Origin: Hypomyces perniciosus
Taxonomy: Eukaryota > Ascomycota > Sordariomycetes > Hypocreales > Hypocreaceae
NCBI GenBank assembly: GCA_008477525.1
Contig: SPDT01000001.1
Location: 186,001 to 250,000 of the forward strand
DNA: 64,000 nucleotides
Direction: 5' to 3'
The position numbers and the translations under genes are program-made. The notes under the pieces are model-generated. The model was given only the letters and a program-made list of their open reading frames with translations. It was not told where the DNA came from and ran no database searches. This document shows, piece after piece, positions 1 to 10,854 of the stretch. Numbering within the stretch: the stretch's first letter is position 1; every line of letters begins with the position of its first letter.

Positions 1-999
1 AGGCAATAGTCTCGTTGATGGATGTAACACGAATCAGATATGCTGTTCAAATGTACGTATTTAACACTGAGGATTGGAAATATGCTTACATATACAAATC
101 TACCTAGGCTGCGGGAATCGGTGGTTTTGTTAATTTCCAATGTATTGGCGTTCCCGTAAATCTATAGGTGCAAGAGAGCATCCAGATGTTTTACTGGGTA
201 CAAATAATGCAAGGGCTGGCACTGATGTGGAATAAGTTATCTGTTTTTGTGTCCTTCTTTGAATCACTACATTACCACCTTATTATGTGTTCCAGCTCCT
301 ACGGCCTCTCCCCGTCGTAGTTCTTCATACTTAGTTCCTTCCTGAGCTGATCTTCAATCCTGGCTGCTGCCGTTGTGGTATTTCCACTATCAGTGTACCG
401 TACCACGAGCATACTAAGGCTAGCATAGACTTGATGACACAGCAAAATGTGTTGCACAGCTGAGCAGAATAATCCGACAGGGAAAATGGTGGGCTCCGTT
501 TTATTCTTGGGTAATTTTCGTCTCACAACGGAACCATGTGATTATAATATTGGAACTCTGGGATGCAAATGATGGAAGATGTTGAACTCAAAACAAAAGC
601 TTGGCGAGAACCCGAATTTTCCACTGCCTATGGTCATATGTGCTTGGTGATGGCTTCCATCAACTCATATCTGGAGTAATCATGGTAGTATAACAGTTTC
701 CCAAGTATGGCATGACGTTCTTTGAAGGGGTTCTAAGACAACCCCAATCTGTAGCAACCGGTTTATCTAGACTATGTTTCTCGCCGCTAGATTTTTGTGT
801 CCTTGAGATCAACTGTTGAATTCTATGCAAAAGAGCTCCTTACATGTCATGTTTCTCCACCTGGATTCCTCAATCTCTTGTTGCTCCCGCCACCCCTTGA
901 TCTGATAGCTGACAATCCGAAGACTCTCTGACCATCCATTTGAGAAGAAGTGCCTTGATTTCTCCTCCCAAGAAATGACTTTCTGTAACCTTCTCCGTG
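1..999. other. No gene recognised (left edge)
   Basis: Only short overlapping reading frames occur here, and none has a recognisable domain or paired splice sites. A 65-codon minus-strand frame at 809-1006 is unsupported. Confidence 0.5.
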
Positions 1000-1571
1000 A
1001 TCTCAATCATGTCTTCCATGTGGTCAAGAAATATGGTCGTCATGCCCTTCCTGACGAGGCTTCCTGCTACAGCTGTTAATACGGCCTACACCCTTAAGCA
1101 ATCAGAGATGATCTATACCATACTTGGATACTGTGGGCAAAGCAAACGAGCTTATTATGAAGAAAGTTGGCTGTTCCGACAAAGCATGGAACATGATTTG
1201 TCTGGATCAAACTTTGCACTCATGGTGGGGAGATGGGATGTTTGGGTTGAAACCCGTAGGGGTTTCTCCAAGCAACGACGCATCACAATCAATCCTGCAA
1301 GTCCAGTTCCACTGGATGCCAAGAAATGGCCTTAGGCCTCACGATTCCGCTGAAGTTAGTGGCGAGCATGTGCAAAATATGCCCGACACTATCCCTACCG
1401 AGGAGGAGGACGACATCGGCATTTTTGCTGATTCTAGAAAAGGATCGTTTCGAGGACTCCACACCGGCGATGTGTTTGAGATTTCCCTTGAGCATGAGGA
1501 TGAGGCATATGCCTGCAAAACTATACCTTGACGTCCTTGGGGCGGTCAAGGGGAAAAGTAAATTAACTTGA
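1000..1571 (+). pseudogene. Remnant of fungal HNH-type (HNH_2-like) protein
   Basis: An open frame of about 135 codons (1124-1531, no convincing ATG) reads like the C-terminal half of the large fungal family of HNH_2-domain proteins. It contains the stretch around the motif LHSWWGDGMFGLKPV, followed by a conserved FHWMPRN segment and an acidic linker. A stop lies just upstream in the same frame. The expected N-terminal half, with the Cys/His region, cannot be joined by clean splice sites. After 1500 the continuation appears to move into another frame (residues AKLYLDVLGAVKG, 1515-1550). I infer a frameshifted or truncated relic. The family assignment is from memory of its general pattern and is only moderately sure; a real gene with unrecognised introns is the alternative. 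Confidence 0.4.
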
Positions 1572-1874
1572 TATAGCTAACTCCAATTACCACCCATTTC
1601 TCCCGTTGCTATGGATAACTATCATTGCTGTAGATAACTCTAATTACTACCGATCACTTTTATTGCTATAGATAGGTCTTGTTAATAGATACCTCTTATT
1701 TAGCGGGTGTTTATTAACCACAGTGCTATAATACAACAATAAAAGTTCCGAATACATGATGCCTAGTGATGATCACTTCTGATATCGTAGTTGGAGAGCA
1801 TGTTGACGATCTCTTTCCTTAGCTTCCGTAGCCCGATAAAGGCCATGTAGGGAATCTCGAGATTCCACTCCGAA

Positions 1875-4392
1875 CTACAGCCGCCTCTGCTGGTTAAGGG
1901 CGAGGAGGGAAAAGACAGCACCTTGAACGGGTCTCGCCGTGAACTCAAGGCTTCTTGGATACCCACCAGTCTCGGCATCATACAGGTCGGTGAAAGCACG
2001 CCACGTGGACGTACTGTTGATCCAGTCAGCAATCTTGTCGATAAACATATCTCTCGTTTCTCTCTTTGCTACGGCTGCGGCAAACATCTCCCAGTCGAGC
2101 TTCGTAAGCGTGCCGCGTGTGTCAAGTACAACACCGAACTGCTTTTGGACCGTCAGGTAAAAGTCGCTCTGCATATCGAAGATGTACTAGGGGATAAATT
2201 TAAGACCGAGAAGCTTGTCGGAGTAGATGTTGTACAGCAGGCCTACGAGCGACATGTTTAGTAAGAGAATAACACCATCACGTCCTCTCCACCAAGCACT
2301 TTCTGAGCGGACGTACCATATGTGTCGGGGCTATCATATTGCAGCATGCTGTGCCTGGGGTTGGCATTTGAATTGATGCCATGCTGGGCCCAAAAGTGGA
2401 GATATTCTGTTGCAATTGCTGTGTGATTATCCCGCTGGTCCTGGTGACCAGTCATTTCGGCGACTTTAGACATAGCCTCTAGAGCTATTATGCCCTTAAT
2501 TGCGAGGTTGGTTTGGTTGCTGTTCAATCCCTATTCTCAGCTCCTTTCACATCAACCTTCAACACTTTAGAGCTCTGACATACCTGAGATGGCCAGCGAA
2601 ATCTTCAGTAGAAGGCTGATTCGAAGGAATCTTCGCATCTTGGATCAAATATCTGGTCCACCTTTCCAGTAAATCCCAATTATTATAGAGGTATGTACTA
2701 TCCCCTTTTTTCTGCGCATAAGCTAGCATCATAATAACCATACTTCCACATGTTTCTAGCGGCATGGGCTCATCGTCGCCTTTAGGATGACCCAGAGCCA
2801 CAGGGTATCTGCCCAAATCGTGCTATCAATCGATTTTTAGCTGTAACACTTCGAGAATCTGAGTACTCAGAGCTCACCTGGGCGTAATCATTGGGGTAGT
2901 GAGCGCGACCATTTTCAAGGAGTGGGTCAAGGGCGTAGCGGATAAGTTCAGGATTGAGGCAAAGCAGCATTGGGAGGGCCGGGAATATTATGTCGACCGT
3001 CTGGACGTCACTGTTAGAGCTGATTTCTTTGATGAATACCAAGGTCTGCTCCTGGCTACCGGTGACTACGATGGCACCGAAGACTTGGCGAATGGCGAGA
3101 CTCGTAATAGTAAGGTACTTATCGCCGGCGGCCTCCCTTGATTCATCCGCGATACGAACATCGAGTCGGTTCGAGTGCTGGGTAGCGAAGTCATAGTCGT
3201 TATAGAAGAACGTCACCAGCTCGTCCTCGCGGAACCACTCCTTCCAGAGGGAGGGGACAGAGCGTGGTTGATATTCTTTGCCTTGGAAGTGGATAGCATC
3301 CTCCTGTGTATAGCCGATAGTGAACACGGTGCTGGTCCACTCGTTTCCGACATCACTGAGATTGCGAGCGAGGGCAAAGGTAGGCCTAGGATATGTGAAC
3401 ATTCTCTATTCAGTTATATTATGCGGGGGGTTGTCGCACATTCGGTCATCAATGGCACGATACTTCTCGTCAATATCGCCAGTCAGGCCCCCTTGATTGA
3501 GAAATTGGTTTCGTACATCTGTGTCCGCTCCAATTTGAAAGCTAAGACCGGGCTGTTTGCACATCAGCATATGCTATCAGAAGGATCAAATGCTCAACCC
3601 ACCTGGTCACCAGTTGCCCAGTGCCAGTTACCCCAGGAAGCAATCTCATTTACGTCTTGAAAGACCTGCTGATCCTTTCGGAAAAACTTGTGATATCGTA
3701 CGCCATCCCGACTATTGCTCTCCCACTGGATAATAGCGCCATTATCACCTGATGCCCATTCTGTTAGAAGCTTCAAGTTAGCAATCATATCCTATAAGCC
3801 ATTCGTTGAGGGGCTCTGTACCTCCAGACACATCGCAGTAGAGTTGCACCTTATGACTCTGGCCATCGAGCGACTTAACGGAAACTTCGAGATATGATGA
3901 CGTGATTGACTGCCTCTTCATATCATCATAGTATACCGGAGAAAGGAAATTAACATTCATCTGGATCTTGCCATCAACGTTCATGGTGAACGTGGACCTA
4001 GTTGACGTATACTCCAACGATTCTTGATCCACATTTTGGAGGCTATCTGTAGCATTCCCCATCCAGTTGAATGACTTCCCGTCTACCATGATGTATCCTT
4101 GCCAACCTTGAACAGCTTGACTGGATTCGAGGTCCTAGTGTCAGCACATCTGTTAAGACATTATGACTCGGTAAACATTGGGTTTGACGGACGTCCAAAA
4201 TTGCGGCCATTGGCCAGGCAGATATCCGCTTGGCCAGTCATCAGTCCTGCCGTTGAGCCAGACATTCAGAAACGGGGACCGCACTGCAAGTGGCACCGCA
4301 GGGGGTCTCGCAGGGATAAACTTGGACTCAGCCCATACCTGCTGCCCTAGGATAGTGAGCAAAGTCACCATAGCAAACGTTATGGACACCAT
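1875..4392 (-). CDS. gtaA: Secreted glutaminase A (GtaA family)
   Basis: This encodes a predicted secreted glutaminase that hydrolyses L-glutamine to glutamate and ammonia. Eight exons can be joined: 4392-4193, 4120-3822, 3760-3603, 3552-3440, 3385-2878, 2822-2584, 2519-2317 and 2242-1875. They total 2088 nt, or 695 residues, the usual size of the family. Each of the seven introns has GT-AG ends, and each junction restores a motif I know from GtaA proteins: FWT/QAVQGWQGY, DVSG/EWASGD, YAQ/HDLGRYP, HL/SNQTNLAIKG and DTYG/LLYNIYSDKLLGL. The start at 4392 gives a signal peptide (hydrophobic core LLTILG...), followed by the family's ARPPAVPLAVRSPF segment. The C-terminus FTARPVQGAVFSLLAL is typical. 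One TACTCCGTA motif lies 136 bp upstream of the start. Some family members have been described as acting on other amides, so the exact substrate is inferred. Confidence 0.93.
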
Positions 4393-5236
4393 AGTAATGA
4401 TTCAACAAACAGAGTAGGTTACTATCATCAGAAGGGAGTTGTTATTGTACAAGGAGGAGAGGAAGGATGTGAATTGAACGAGGTTATGATTTGAAGACAG
4501 CGAGCAGTCATCTAAATACCTATAAGTTACTCCGTACTGGTTGGCGACCAAGACAACGATCTTCGTATAAGATGATTTAATCACCAATGTTTCTGCTTCG
4601 TCAATAGGGAATACTACTACTAATACTATTAGGTAGGGTAAGCTTTGAGTTAGCGGCACACAAGTATGATCTTAATGGCGCCATCACGAGCTCTTCAGCT
4701 GTACGCACCGACCCTGTTTAAGGCACAAGGGAAACAGAAATGACACCCCTGAGACTTTTCATTGAAGGCCACCATACTATGTGCATCCAGGACTCTGCCA
4801 CTCGTCCTAGTAGTTGCCTATGTTGCTGATCGCTGTCACTTACGACTGATGGTTGGTTGTGCTCGGACTTGATCTGACGATGCCCCGTGACAACAGCATA
4901 ATCTAGGTATCATAGTAAAAAAAAAGGAAACATCAAAAATACAAAAAACAGCCGGTTTTCGCCATTAGGTCACACACCCGACTATTCATCTGCTGCAGAG
5001 GCTGACTTAGGAGAGCCGGCGATTAAGGAGCAAGGATACGAGTAGAAGCCCCTGAATGTTTACTTCGTACGAAGTATTAGATACGTACTTCATACTTTAT
5101 CGATAGAGGGGCATGATAAGGATAAGATTGTAATAGCGGGGTTCTGATTGGTTGGTTAGCGTCGACTTTTCACCATCACTTCGATAGAGCTTCAACTCCT
5201 CCTTCTATCCCACACAAGCAAACAATCTCCCGATTC
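4393..5236. promoter_or_regulatory. Divergent intergenic region gtaA / MYG1
   Basis: About 840 bp separate the divergently transcribed glutaminase and MYG1 genes, so both promoters lie here. Visible items are a TACTCCGTA copy at 4528-4536, an A-rich run near 4917-4950 and a perfect 16-bp palindrome at 5061-5076. No reading frame is convincing. Confidence 0.6.
5061..5076. repeat. 16-bp perfect palindrome TACTTCGTACGAAGTA
   Basis: This is a self-complementary 16-mer about 160 bp upstream of MYG1. Its half, TACTTCGTA, recurs elsewhere in intergenic DNA of the window (8943, 24780, 43973). It may be a transcription-factor site or part of the intergenic motif family described under the TACTCCGTA repeats. 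Confidence 0.5.
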
Positions 5237-6304
5237 ATGCTCCGCCGTGTCATCGCTACCATGGCCGAATCCGCGCCCAAACGCCTCAAAGCCTCCACCG
5301 TCATCGGCACCCACAACGGCCACTTCCATGCCGACGAGGCCTTAGCCGTGCACATGCTTCGCATGCTGCCCTCCTACCGCGACGCCGCCCTCGTGCGCAG
5401 CCGCGACCCCAAAATCCTCGAGACGTGCCATACCGTCGTCGACGTCGGCGGCGAGTACGATGTCCAGCGTAATCGCTTCGATCACCACCAGCGCGGCTTC
5501 GCTACGACCTTTCCTGGCCGGCCGACCAAGCTCTCCAGCGCGGGGCTTGTCTATATGCACTTTGGCAAGGCCATCATCGCCCAGCGCCTGGGTAACGGTG
5601 CTACGGAGGAGTCGCCCGAGGTTGACCTGCTGTACAACAAGCTGTATGAGCGCTTCGTCGAGGCTCTTGACGCTCACGACAACGGCATCTCTGCCTACGA
5701 CCCGGATGCCATCGCCGCGGCGGGCATTGAGAAGCGCTTCAGCCAGTCCGGCTTTGGCCTCGGCGCCATGGTCGGCCGCTTGAACCCAAACTGGAACGAC
5801 CCTAAGCCCGCTGACCCGGCGGCTGCTCAAGAGGCCGAGAACAAGCTCTTCGAGCTCGCGAGCCAACGCATCGGCGAGGAGTTTGAGCGAGACCTCGACG
5901 GCCTTGTTGGCTCGTGGTGGCCCGCCAGGTCCATTGTCCAAAAGGCCTTTGAGGAGCGCACAAAGCACGACTCCGAGGGCAGACTGCTCGTGATAGAGGG
6001 CCAGTCGGTGCCTTGGAAGGACCACTTGTACATGCTTGAGGACGGCAAGCCCTCCGTGCTGTACGTTCTCTATGCGGAGAGCACTCAGCCCGGTGCCAAG
6101 TGGAGGATACAGTGCGTGCCAGAGACCGATGGCTCGTTTGTCAGCCGCAAGCCCCTGCCTGAGGCATGGCGAGGATATAGAGACGAGGAGCTGGATGGCA
6201 TTGCGGGTATCTCAGGGTGTGTGTTTGTCCATGCTGCGGGCTTCATTGGTGGCAATAAGACGTTTGATGGAGCTAAGGAGATGGCTATCAAGGCATTGGC
6301 ATAA
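5237..6304 (+). CDS. MYG1: MYG1 family exonuclease (UPF0160, DHH-like)
   Basis: This is an intronless gene of 355 codons. MYG1 proteins are DHH-like 3'-5' RNA exonucleases that link nuclear/nucleolar and mitochondrial RNA processing. The metal-binding signatures are intact: H26-N-G-H29-F-H31-x-D33 in the N-terminal block, D69 in VVDVGG, and D82-H83-H84 in RFDHHQRGF. Length is normal for the family. Two in-frame ATGs are close together: M1 (5237) begins MLRRVIATM, an Arg-containing, acid-free leader like a mitochondrial presequence, and M9 (5261) would give the cytosolic/nuclear form. Use of both starts is an inference. GC and codon use are strongly biased to C/G in third positions, which suggests good expression. 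The gene is divergent from the glutaminase. Confidence 0.95.
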   Translation: MLRRVIATMAESAPKRLKASTVIGTHNGHFHADEALAVHMLRMLPSYRDAALVRSRDPKILETCHTVVDVGGEYDVQRNRFDHHQRGFATTFPGRPTKLSSAGLVYMHFGKAIIAQRLGNGATEESPEVDLLYNKLYERFVEALDAHDNGISAYDPDAIAAAGIEKRFSQSGFGLGAMVGRLNPNWNDPKPADPAAAQEAENKLFELASQRIGEEFERDLDGLVGSWWPARSIVQKAFEERTKHDSEGRLLVIEGQSVPWKDHLYMLEDGKPSVLYVLYAESTQPGAKWRIQCVPETDGSFVSRKPLPEAWRGYRDEELDGIAGISGCVFVHAAGFIGGNKTFDGAKEMAIKALA

Positions 6305-6898
6305 GAGCCAAGTAGAACCACAAACAATAAAAAAAGAAGTTGAATTGTACCCCTACGTGTTTTTCCCTTGAAGAATAAGCACAGGTGAAAGCGTAGACTA
6401 GCTTTCAGGTGGAAATACATGGATAAATCTCCCCATGGGAGCCAATGAGAGTGGCGGTGGTCGTTATTGTTCCCTCTGACCAATATCACAAGAAATCAAC
6501 CACCTCTCCCTGGTGATGAAATGTAGCATGGGTAAAGCGTAGTAAATGAGGCGAATGTCTCTCTCTCTCTCTCTCAAAAAAAAAAAAAAAAAGTTCAATT
6601 CGCAAAACAAAACACACACATACGACAGGTGGGTTTCGTCCATTTCGGTTTGGTGTTTGCGCATATCGCCCGCAAGTATGCCATTTGTTTGTCCTTGCTC
6701 CGTTCCAAAAAGAAAAATAAAAGGAAAAAAACGCCAACATTCAGTTATAGTTTCGTAAAAATGCCACATAAAAAAAAGACAGCAACATCTTCGTACAGCC
6801 GCCTCTCCTCTCAGCTAGATAGTAGTAGTAGTAGTTCGTTCCCTGACCATGTGATGCTTTTGTTTTCTCTGATTATTTTCAGCAGCTTTTCCTGGTAT
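6305..6898. other. Convergent intergenic region MYG1 / Igo1
   Basis: These are the 3' flanks of two convergent genes. The stretch holds a (TC)n run of about 18 nt at 6559-6576 followed by an A17-18 tract to about 6593. No gene is seen. Confidence 0.6.
6558..6593. repeat. (TC)n followed by poly-A tract
   Basis: A simple dinucleotide run passes directly into a long adenine tract. It could be a slippage product or the tail of an old retro-insertion, but no element body or target-site duplication is visible. Confidence 0.8.
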
Positions 6899-7579
6899 TC
6901 ATTGCCGAACTGGCATGCCCTGTGCAGCAGCAGCAACAGTGACCGGCTCTCTCGCGGCGATGGCAGGCCTAACCTCCCCGTTTCCCACCACCACGTCGCC
7001 CTCCTTCTTCCGCTCGGAAATGATCGTCTCCCCCTCAGCGCTCGTCTCCCGATTCAAGAAGCTGCTCTCCTTGACGGGGCTACCAGCCTGAACACCGGGG
7101 ATAGAGCTGTGGACGTGCTTGGGGATGCCGCTGCCGTTGACGGGGTTGGCGGCGAGGTGGGGGATGTTCTCGGGAACAGGGTGCTCGGAGCCCACGGCAC
7201 CGGTGTCGACACTATCGCCTTTGCCGGCTTTGGACATGGCATAATCGCCCGAGTCGAAGTATTTGCGCTCTTTGAGATGCTTGGCGAAGTGGTCGGAGCG
7301 GGAGGGGAGTTTGCCGTAGAGGCGGAAGAGGCGTTGCTCCTCAGGGGAGAGCGACTGCGGGTGGATGGTTAGAACCAGGATAGATCATACATGGGACTCG
7401 AAGGAGGTGGCTTTGTCGTATTTGCCACCCATTGCATCGATGGGCGAGGAGGCATCGGGTAGAGGAGAGGAAGCATTTTACCCCAACCAGTTATGGAGGA
7501 GGGGTAGCAGAGATAGAGATAGATCCGGAGTCAGACGACTCACCTTGATGTCAATCTTGTTCTTCTGGAGGGGATTCAT
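6899..7579 (-). CDS. igo1: Endosulfine-family mRNA stability protein Igo1
   Basis: Two exons, 7579-7544 (12 codons) and 7354-6899, are separated by a 189-nt GTGAGT...GCAG intron and give a 163-residue protein. The family hallmark FDSGDYAMSK sits in the order SLSPEEQRLFRLYGKLP - KERKYFDSGDYAMSK. In yeast, the Ser of FDSGDY is phosphorylated by Rim15 (Greatwall kinase), after which Igo1/2 inhibit PP2A-Cdc55 and protect mRNAs at entry into quiescence. That role is carried over here by homology. The C-terminal half is long, polar and low in complexity, as in other filamentous fungi, and contains the conserved GSEHPVPENIPHL segment. The start at 7579 is the only ATG that gives the typical MNPxQKxKID leader. 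Confidence 0.93.
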
Positions 7580-10500
7580 GGCTACTACTCGGACCGCTGC
7601 TACTATTGCTCAGAGGCGGACTGCTCGTTGTTCGAATTCGCTGGGAGAGGGTCAAGTGGTGTGTGAGGTGTGTGCTGTGCCCAGGCACAGAATCTCTTTC
7701 GCTGCTTCGCTGCTATGTATGAGTACTGCGAGGGGGGCAGAATGCGGGGCCGTGACTGGTTTTCCTCGGCCAAGTGGCGTCTCTTTAGCGATTCCACGAG
7801 AATGGAAAGGCTGGTCGTTGGATGGTTTGGAAAAGAAAAAGAAGAAAAAAATAGCTGGTCCCTGGCGACAACTTTTTTTTTTCTTGCTGAAGGATACTAT
7901 CGAGTCGAGGGGACTGAGCGACTGGGCAGGTGATCTATCGAGGAGGCTTGGGCTTGGGCTTGGGTCGGGTAGTTTCCGTTTAGTGGGAGGTCCGTTGGAG
8001 TCTTAGCCTTCCATGGCACGGCATAGCACAGCTCTTATCCGCTATAAAGATGGAACCTTTCAGGCTTCTAGGTGGCCCTGTAGTGGTTTCAGCGGGGTGG
8101 GCGATGGAGTCACAGGATCAGCAATCATTGCGAAACAACAGCAATGACTACTATTCATAATCTACAGTACAGTGTCCATATCGTACGATAACTGGAGAGA
8201 TCTGAAATGAATTGACCCATTGACGCACAACTGATGGGAGTATTTTGTACTGTGCACTGTTAATGTATGGCCTTTTATCTTGCGTGACTTTCTGAAACGA
8301 GATGGTGGACAATGACACAACTGTTTCTCCAAGGGTTCTCGGACCGGCAATCGACTAGAGTCTTGGCTATGATTTGTTGATTTATTTAGATAACTTCATG
8401 TGTTATCTAGTATCTATGCATTTCGATAATAATATCTGGCTGACATGTGCCTGTTGCTGCATTTTCACCCATTCTGCCCACCAGTTGCATCTTTGACTGA
8501 TGCTGTTGCACGGTCCAGGCCAGTGACGTAATCAAGGTGCGCACACACGTCACTGGGTTCTTGAAGCATCGCGGCTCGGGTGCCAAACAACGGGAATTAG
8601 TATGTCAAACAACGGTTGCAAGATATCTCCTCCAGGCCTCAGCAAGTGGTTATTAATGCATGCCCGCGTATTCCAGTCGATAGCCCCTGCAAACCCGCAA
8701 ACCAACTCCGCATTCTCGGAGAACGAAGCCAACAAATCCGCTAACCACCTCTCGGAGATGCCAATTCTAGAACATCGCGACAGCCAGTCATTTCGTATCT
8801 CTGAGCCCTCATTCTTACCCTTGAATCACGGCGAACCATGCATGTCCAACAAGGATTCGCAGGCCCCGAATGGTTAAGTCCTCTCGCTCGCGAAATACAA
8901 ATTCACACCACCTACTTTATGCCGGCAGTTGAGCCTGTACGGAGTACTTCGTATATATGTAGTAACGCTATCTGTGGCGATGCTCCGTCTTGTCTAGATT
9001 GCGCACATGACTGGATAAACTTTCAAACTTCCCTTCCTTTCATCCCATCTTCTCCCTCCACGCCACAAGTGCTGCATTCCTTCAAGCTCCTGAACGGTTG
9101 GACCTTTTCTTCCGTTGGATTAGAAAGGCTTGTGACATCGTAATGTCGCATTGGAAGCTCAATTCTACATCGTCGTATATATACGATGCTCAGAAGCTTG
9201 GCACCTTGTGCCCACACGAATCAGCAGTTCTTCCTTGTACTCCGTACAGGTCTTTTCATTTATATGCATACACCAGTCAGCGGGGACAATGGTTTCCCCA
9301 GACCCTTCAACACGCGACAAGATCCAACGTCTCTATTGGCCTCGCCAAAGTTGGACTGTGCAGGAAGTGCCAGCCATTGCTGCACAGCGATAACGTGACA
9401 GCCGTTGGAACCACCACATGCGTTTATGTCCGTACATATACGAGTTCTGTACTCCGTATCCATGGGTTGCCTAGATAGCTTGTCATATGCCAGGCGAGGT
9501 TTGATAGATAGTAGATAGTAGTCGTAATATCTGATAATCACCTCTTCCCGAAGAGCCCTTGCTTGTTCTGAAAATAGCTCCCTTGTAGCCGAGGTTGGCT
9601 GGTCAATGCTGGAAAAGACGTCAATACATGAACGGAATTGACCGGCGGGGCAGACGGACGGACATCTCGGTGTAGCCGGTGAGACATCCGCAATGAATGA
9701 GCTGCAAGGCGTTGCGTTGCTTAAAAGCCCCAACATAAATGGACATAAGATGAGAATACTAAGACTGTTGTCATTTGTTTATCTAAATATATATATATAT
9801 TATTGTGATCCTGGATCATGCACCCTTTGTTTGAGAATAACGACAAGTCATGGTCGGCTACGGAGTAGTCTTTCTATGCACATGCACCTTCAACGTGGGG
9901 GTTTGAGATGGGATGGATGCCCTTAGTGAACTCTCAATTCAAGGGGAGAAGCGATCGCTGGGGACTGAACTACGCTACGACGGTCCGTTTTAAGCAAAAA
10001 AAATACATTTATGCAGAGCTGAATGGCAGGATATCGCATGACGCAATACACTCTTCTCATGTTGCCATTTCAGCAACAACTCGAGTTCCAGGGCCTCGAC
10101 GTTCGTCCATATCAGCTCCCCATCTCCGCTTCACCCTTTGAGGGCGACAGAAAAGCTTTCGACCGGTTATTAATCACACACATACGGAGTACTATCTGCT
10201 AAGCCCAGAGCATAATTATTATCAAATCCTACTATATTTTTAGCCCGAAACCCCGACAGGCCGAATCCAGCGCGAGGAAGCGATGGATTTCTAAGCAGTT
10301 ACTCTCCATTTTCCTATTCAAGTATGCTAGGAACGAGGCTCCACCTTTTTTGGTTGTTACATCCCGATGAGATATTAATAACATAGTAGTATTTTTTCCC
10401 TTCTCCTCGGCGACCGACCCATCGAGGGATCCAACTCCTCCCGCATTTTTCAGATCTGCGGATCCAACCAAGCCTCTTCTATTTTTTTTATATGACCAGC

Positions 10501-10854
10501 TGCTAAAAAGCTTTGGGTCGGGAGAGTCATCGCTGCTCTCACATATTCTGTACAGCAAAACAGGAATTGTCATCCGTTGCCTAGGTGGGGCTGTGAATTC
10601 CTCACGACTTTTTTTTCTTAAGAAAAAAATCTTGGCCTTTCATCGGAGTCTCGATCCCCCCCTGACAAATCCCTTCAAAAGGGATCGGTTTTAAACAGCG
10701 GGCTAGCACCTTGATTACAAACCTAAATTCTCGACAGATCAACAATTTGGATTTGAAGTGACCGCCGTATGGGCTCAACGCCTCAATCGCCTCTCACATC
10801 TCATATCTAGCAACCCACTGAGAAGCGCAAATCTTCCTCGCAGCCTTCAACTAA
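7580..10854. other. Intergenic, no gene recognised
   Basis: This 3.3 kb lies between the divergent Igo1 and glutamate-cysteine ligase genes. The reading frames seen (for example a 213-codon frame at 7365-8006 and a 158-codon minus frame at 9260-9736) have no domain or codon bias like the neighbours. Five exact TACTCCGTA/TACGGAGTA motifs lie at 8938, 9238, 9450, 9859 and 10183. An A/T palindrome with 10-nt arms lies at 10611-10630. Confidence 0.55.

Noticed and set aside
2243..2316. Apparent frameshift in the glutaminase gene
   Set aside because: It is an ordinary 74-nt intron (GTACGT...TCGTAG) that restores DTYG/LLYN; the gene is intact.
10611..10630. A/T palindrome as a possible terminator
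   Set aside because: It is far from any gene 3' end and is simple A/T sequence; no functional reading is justified.
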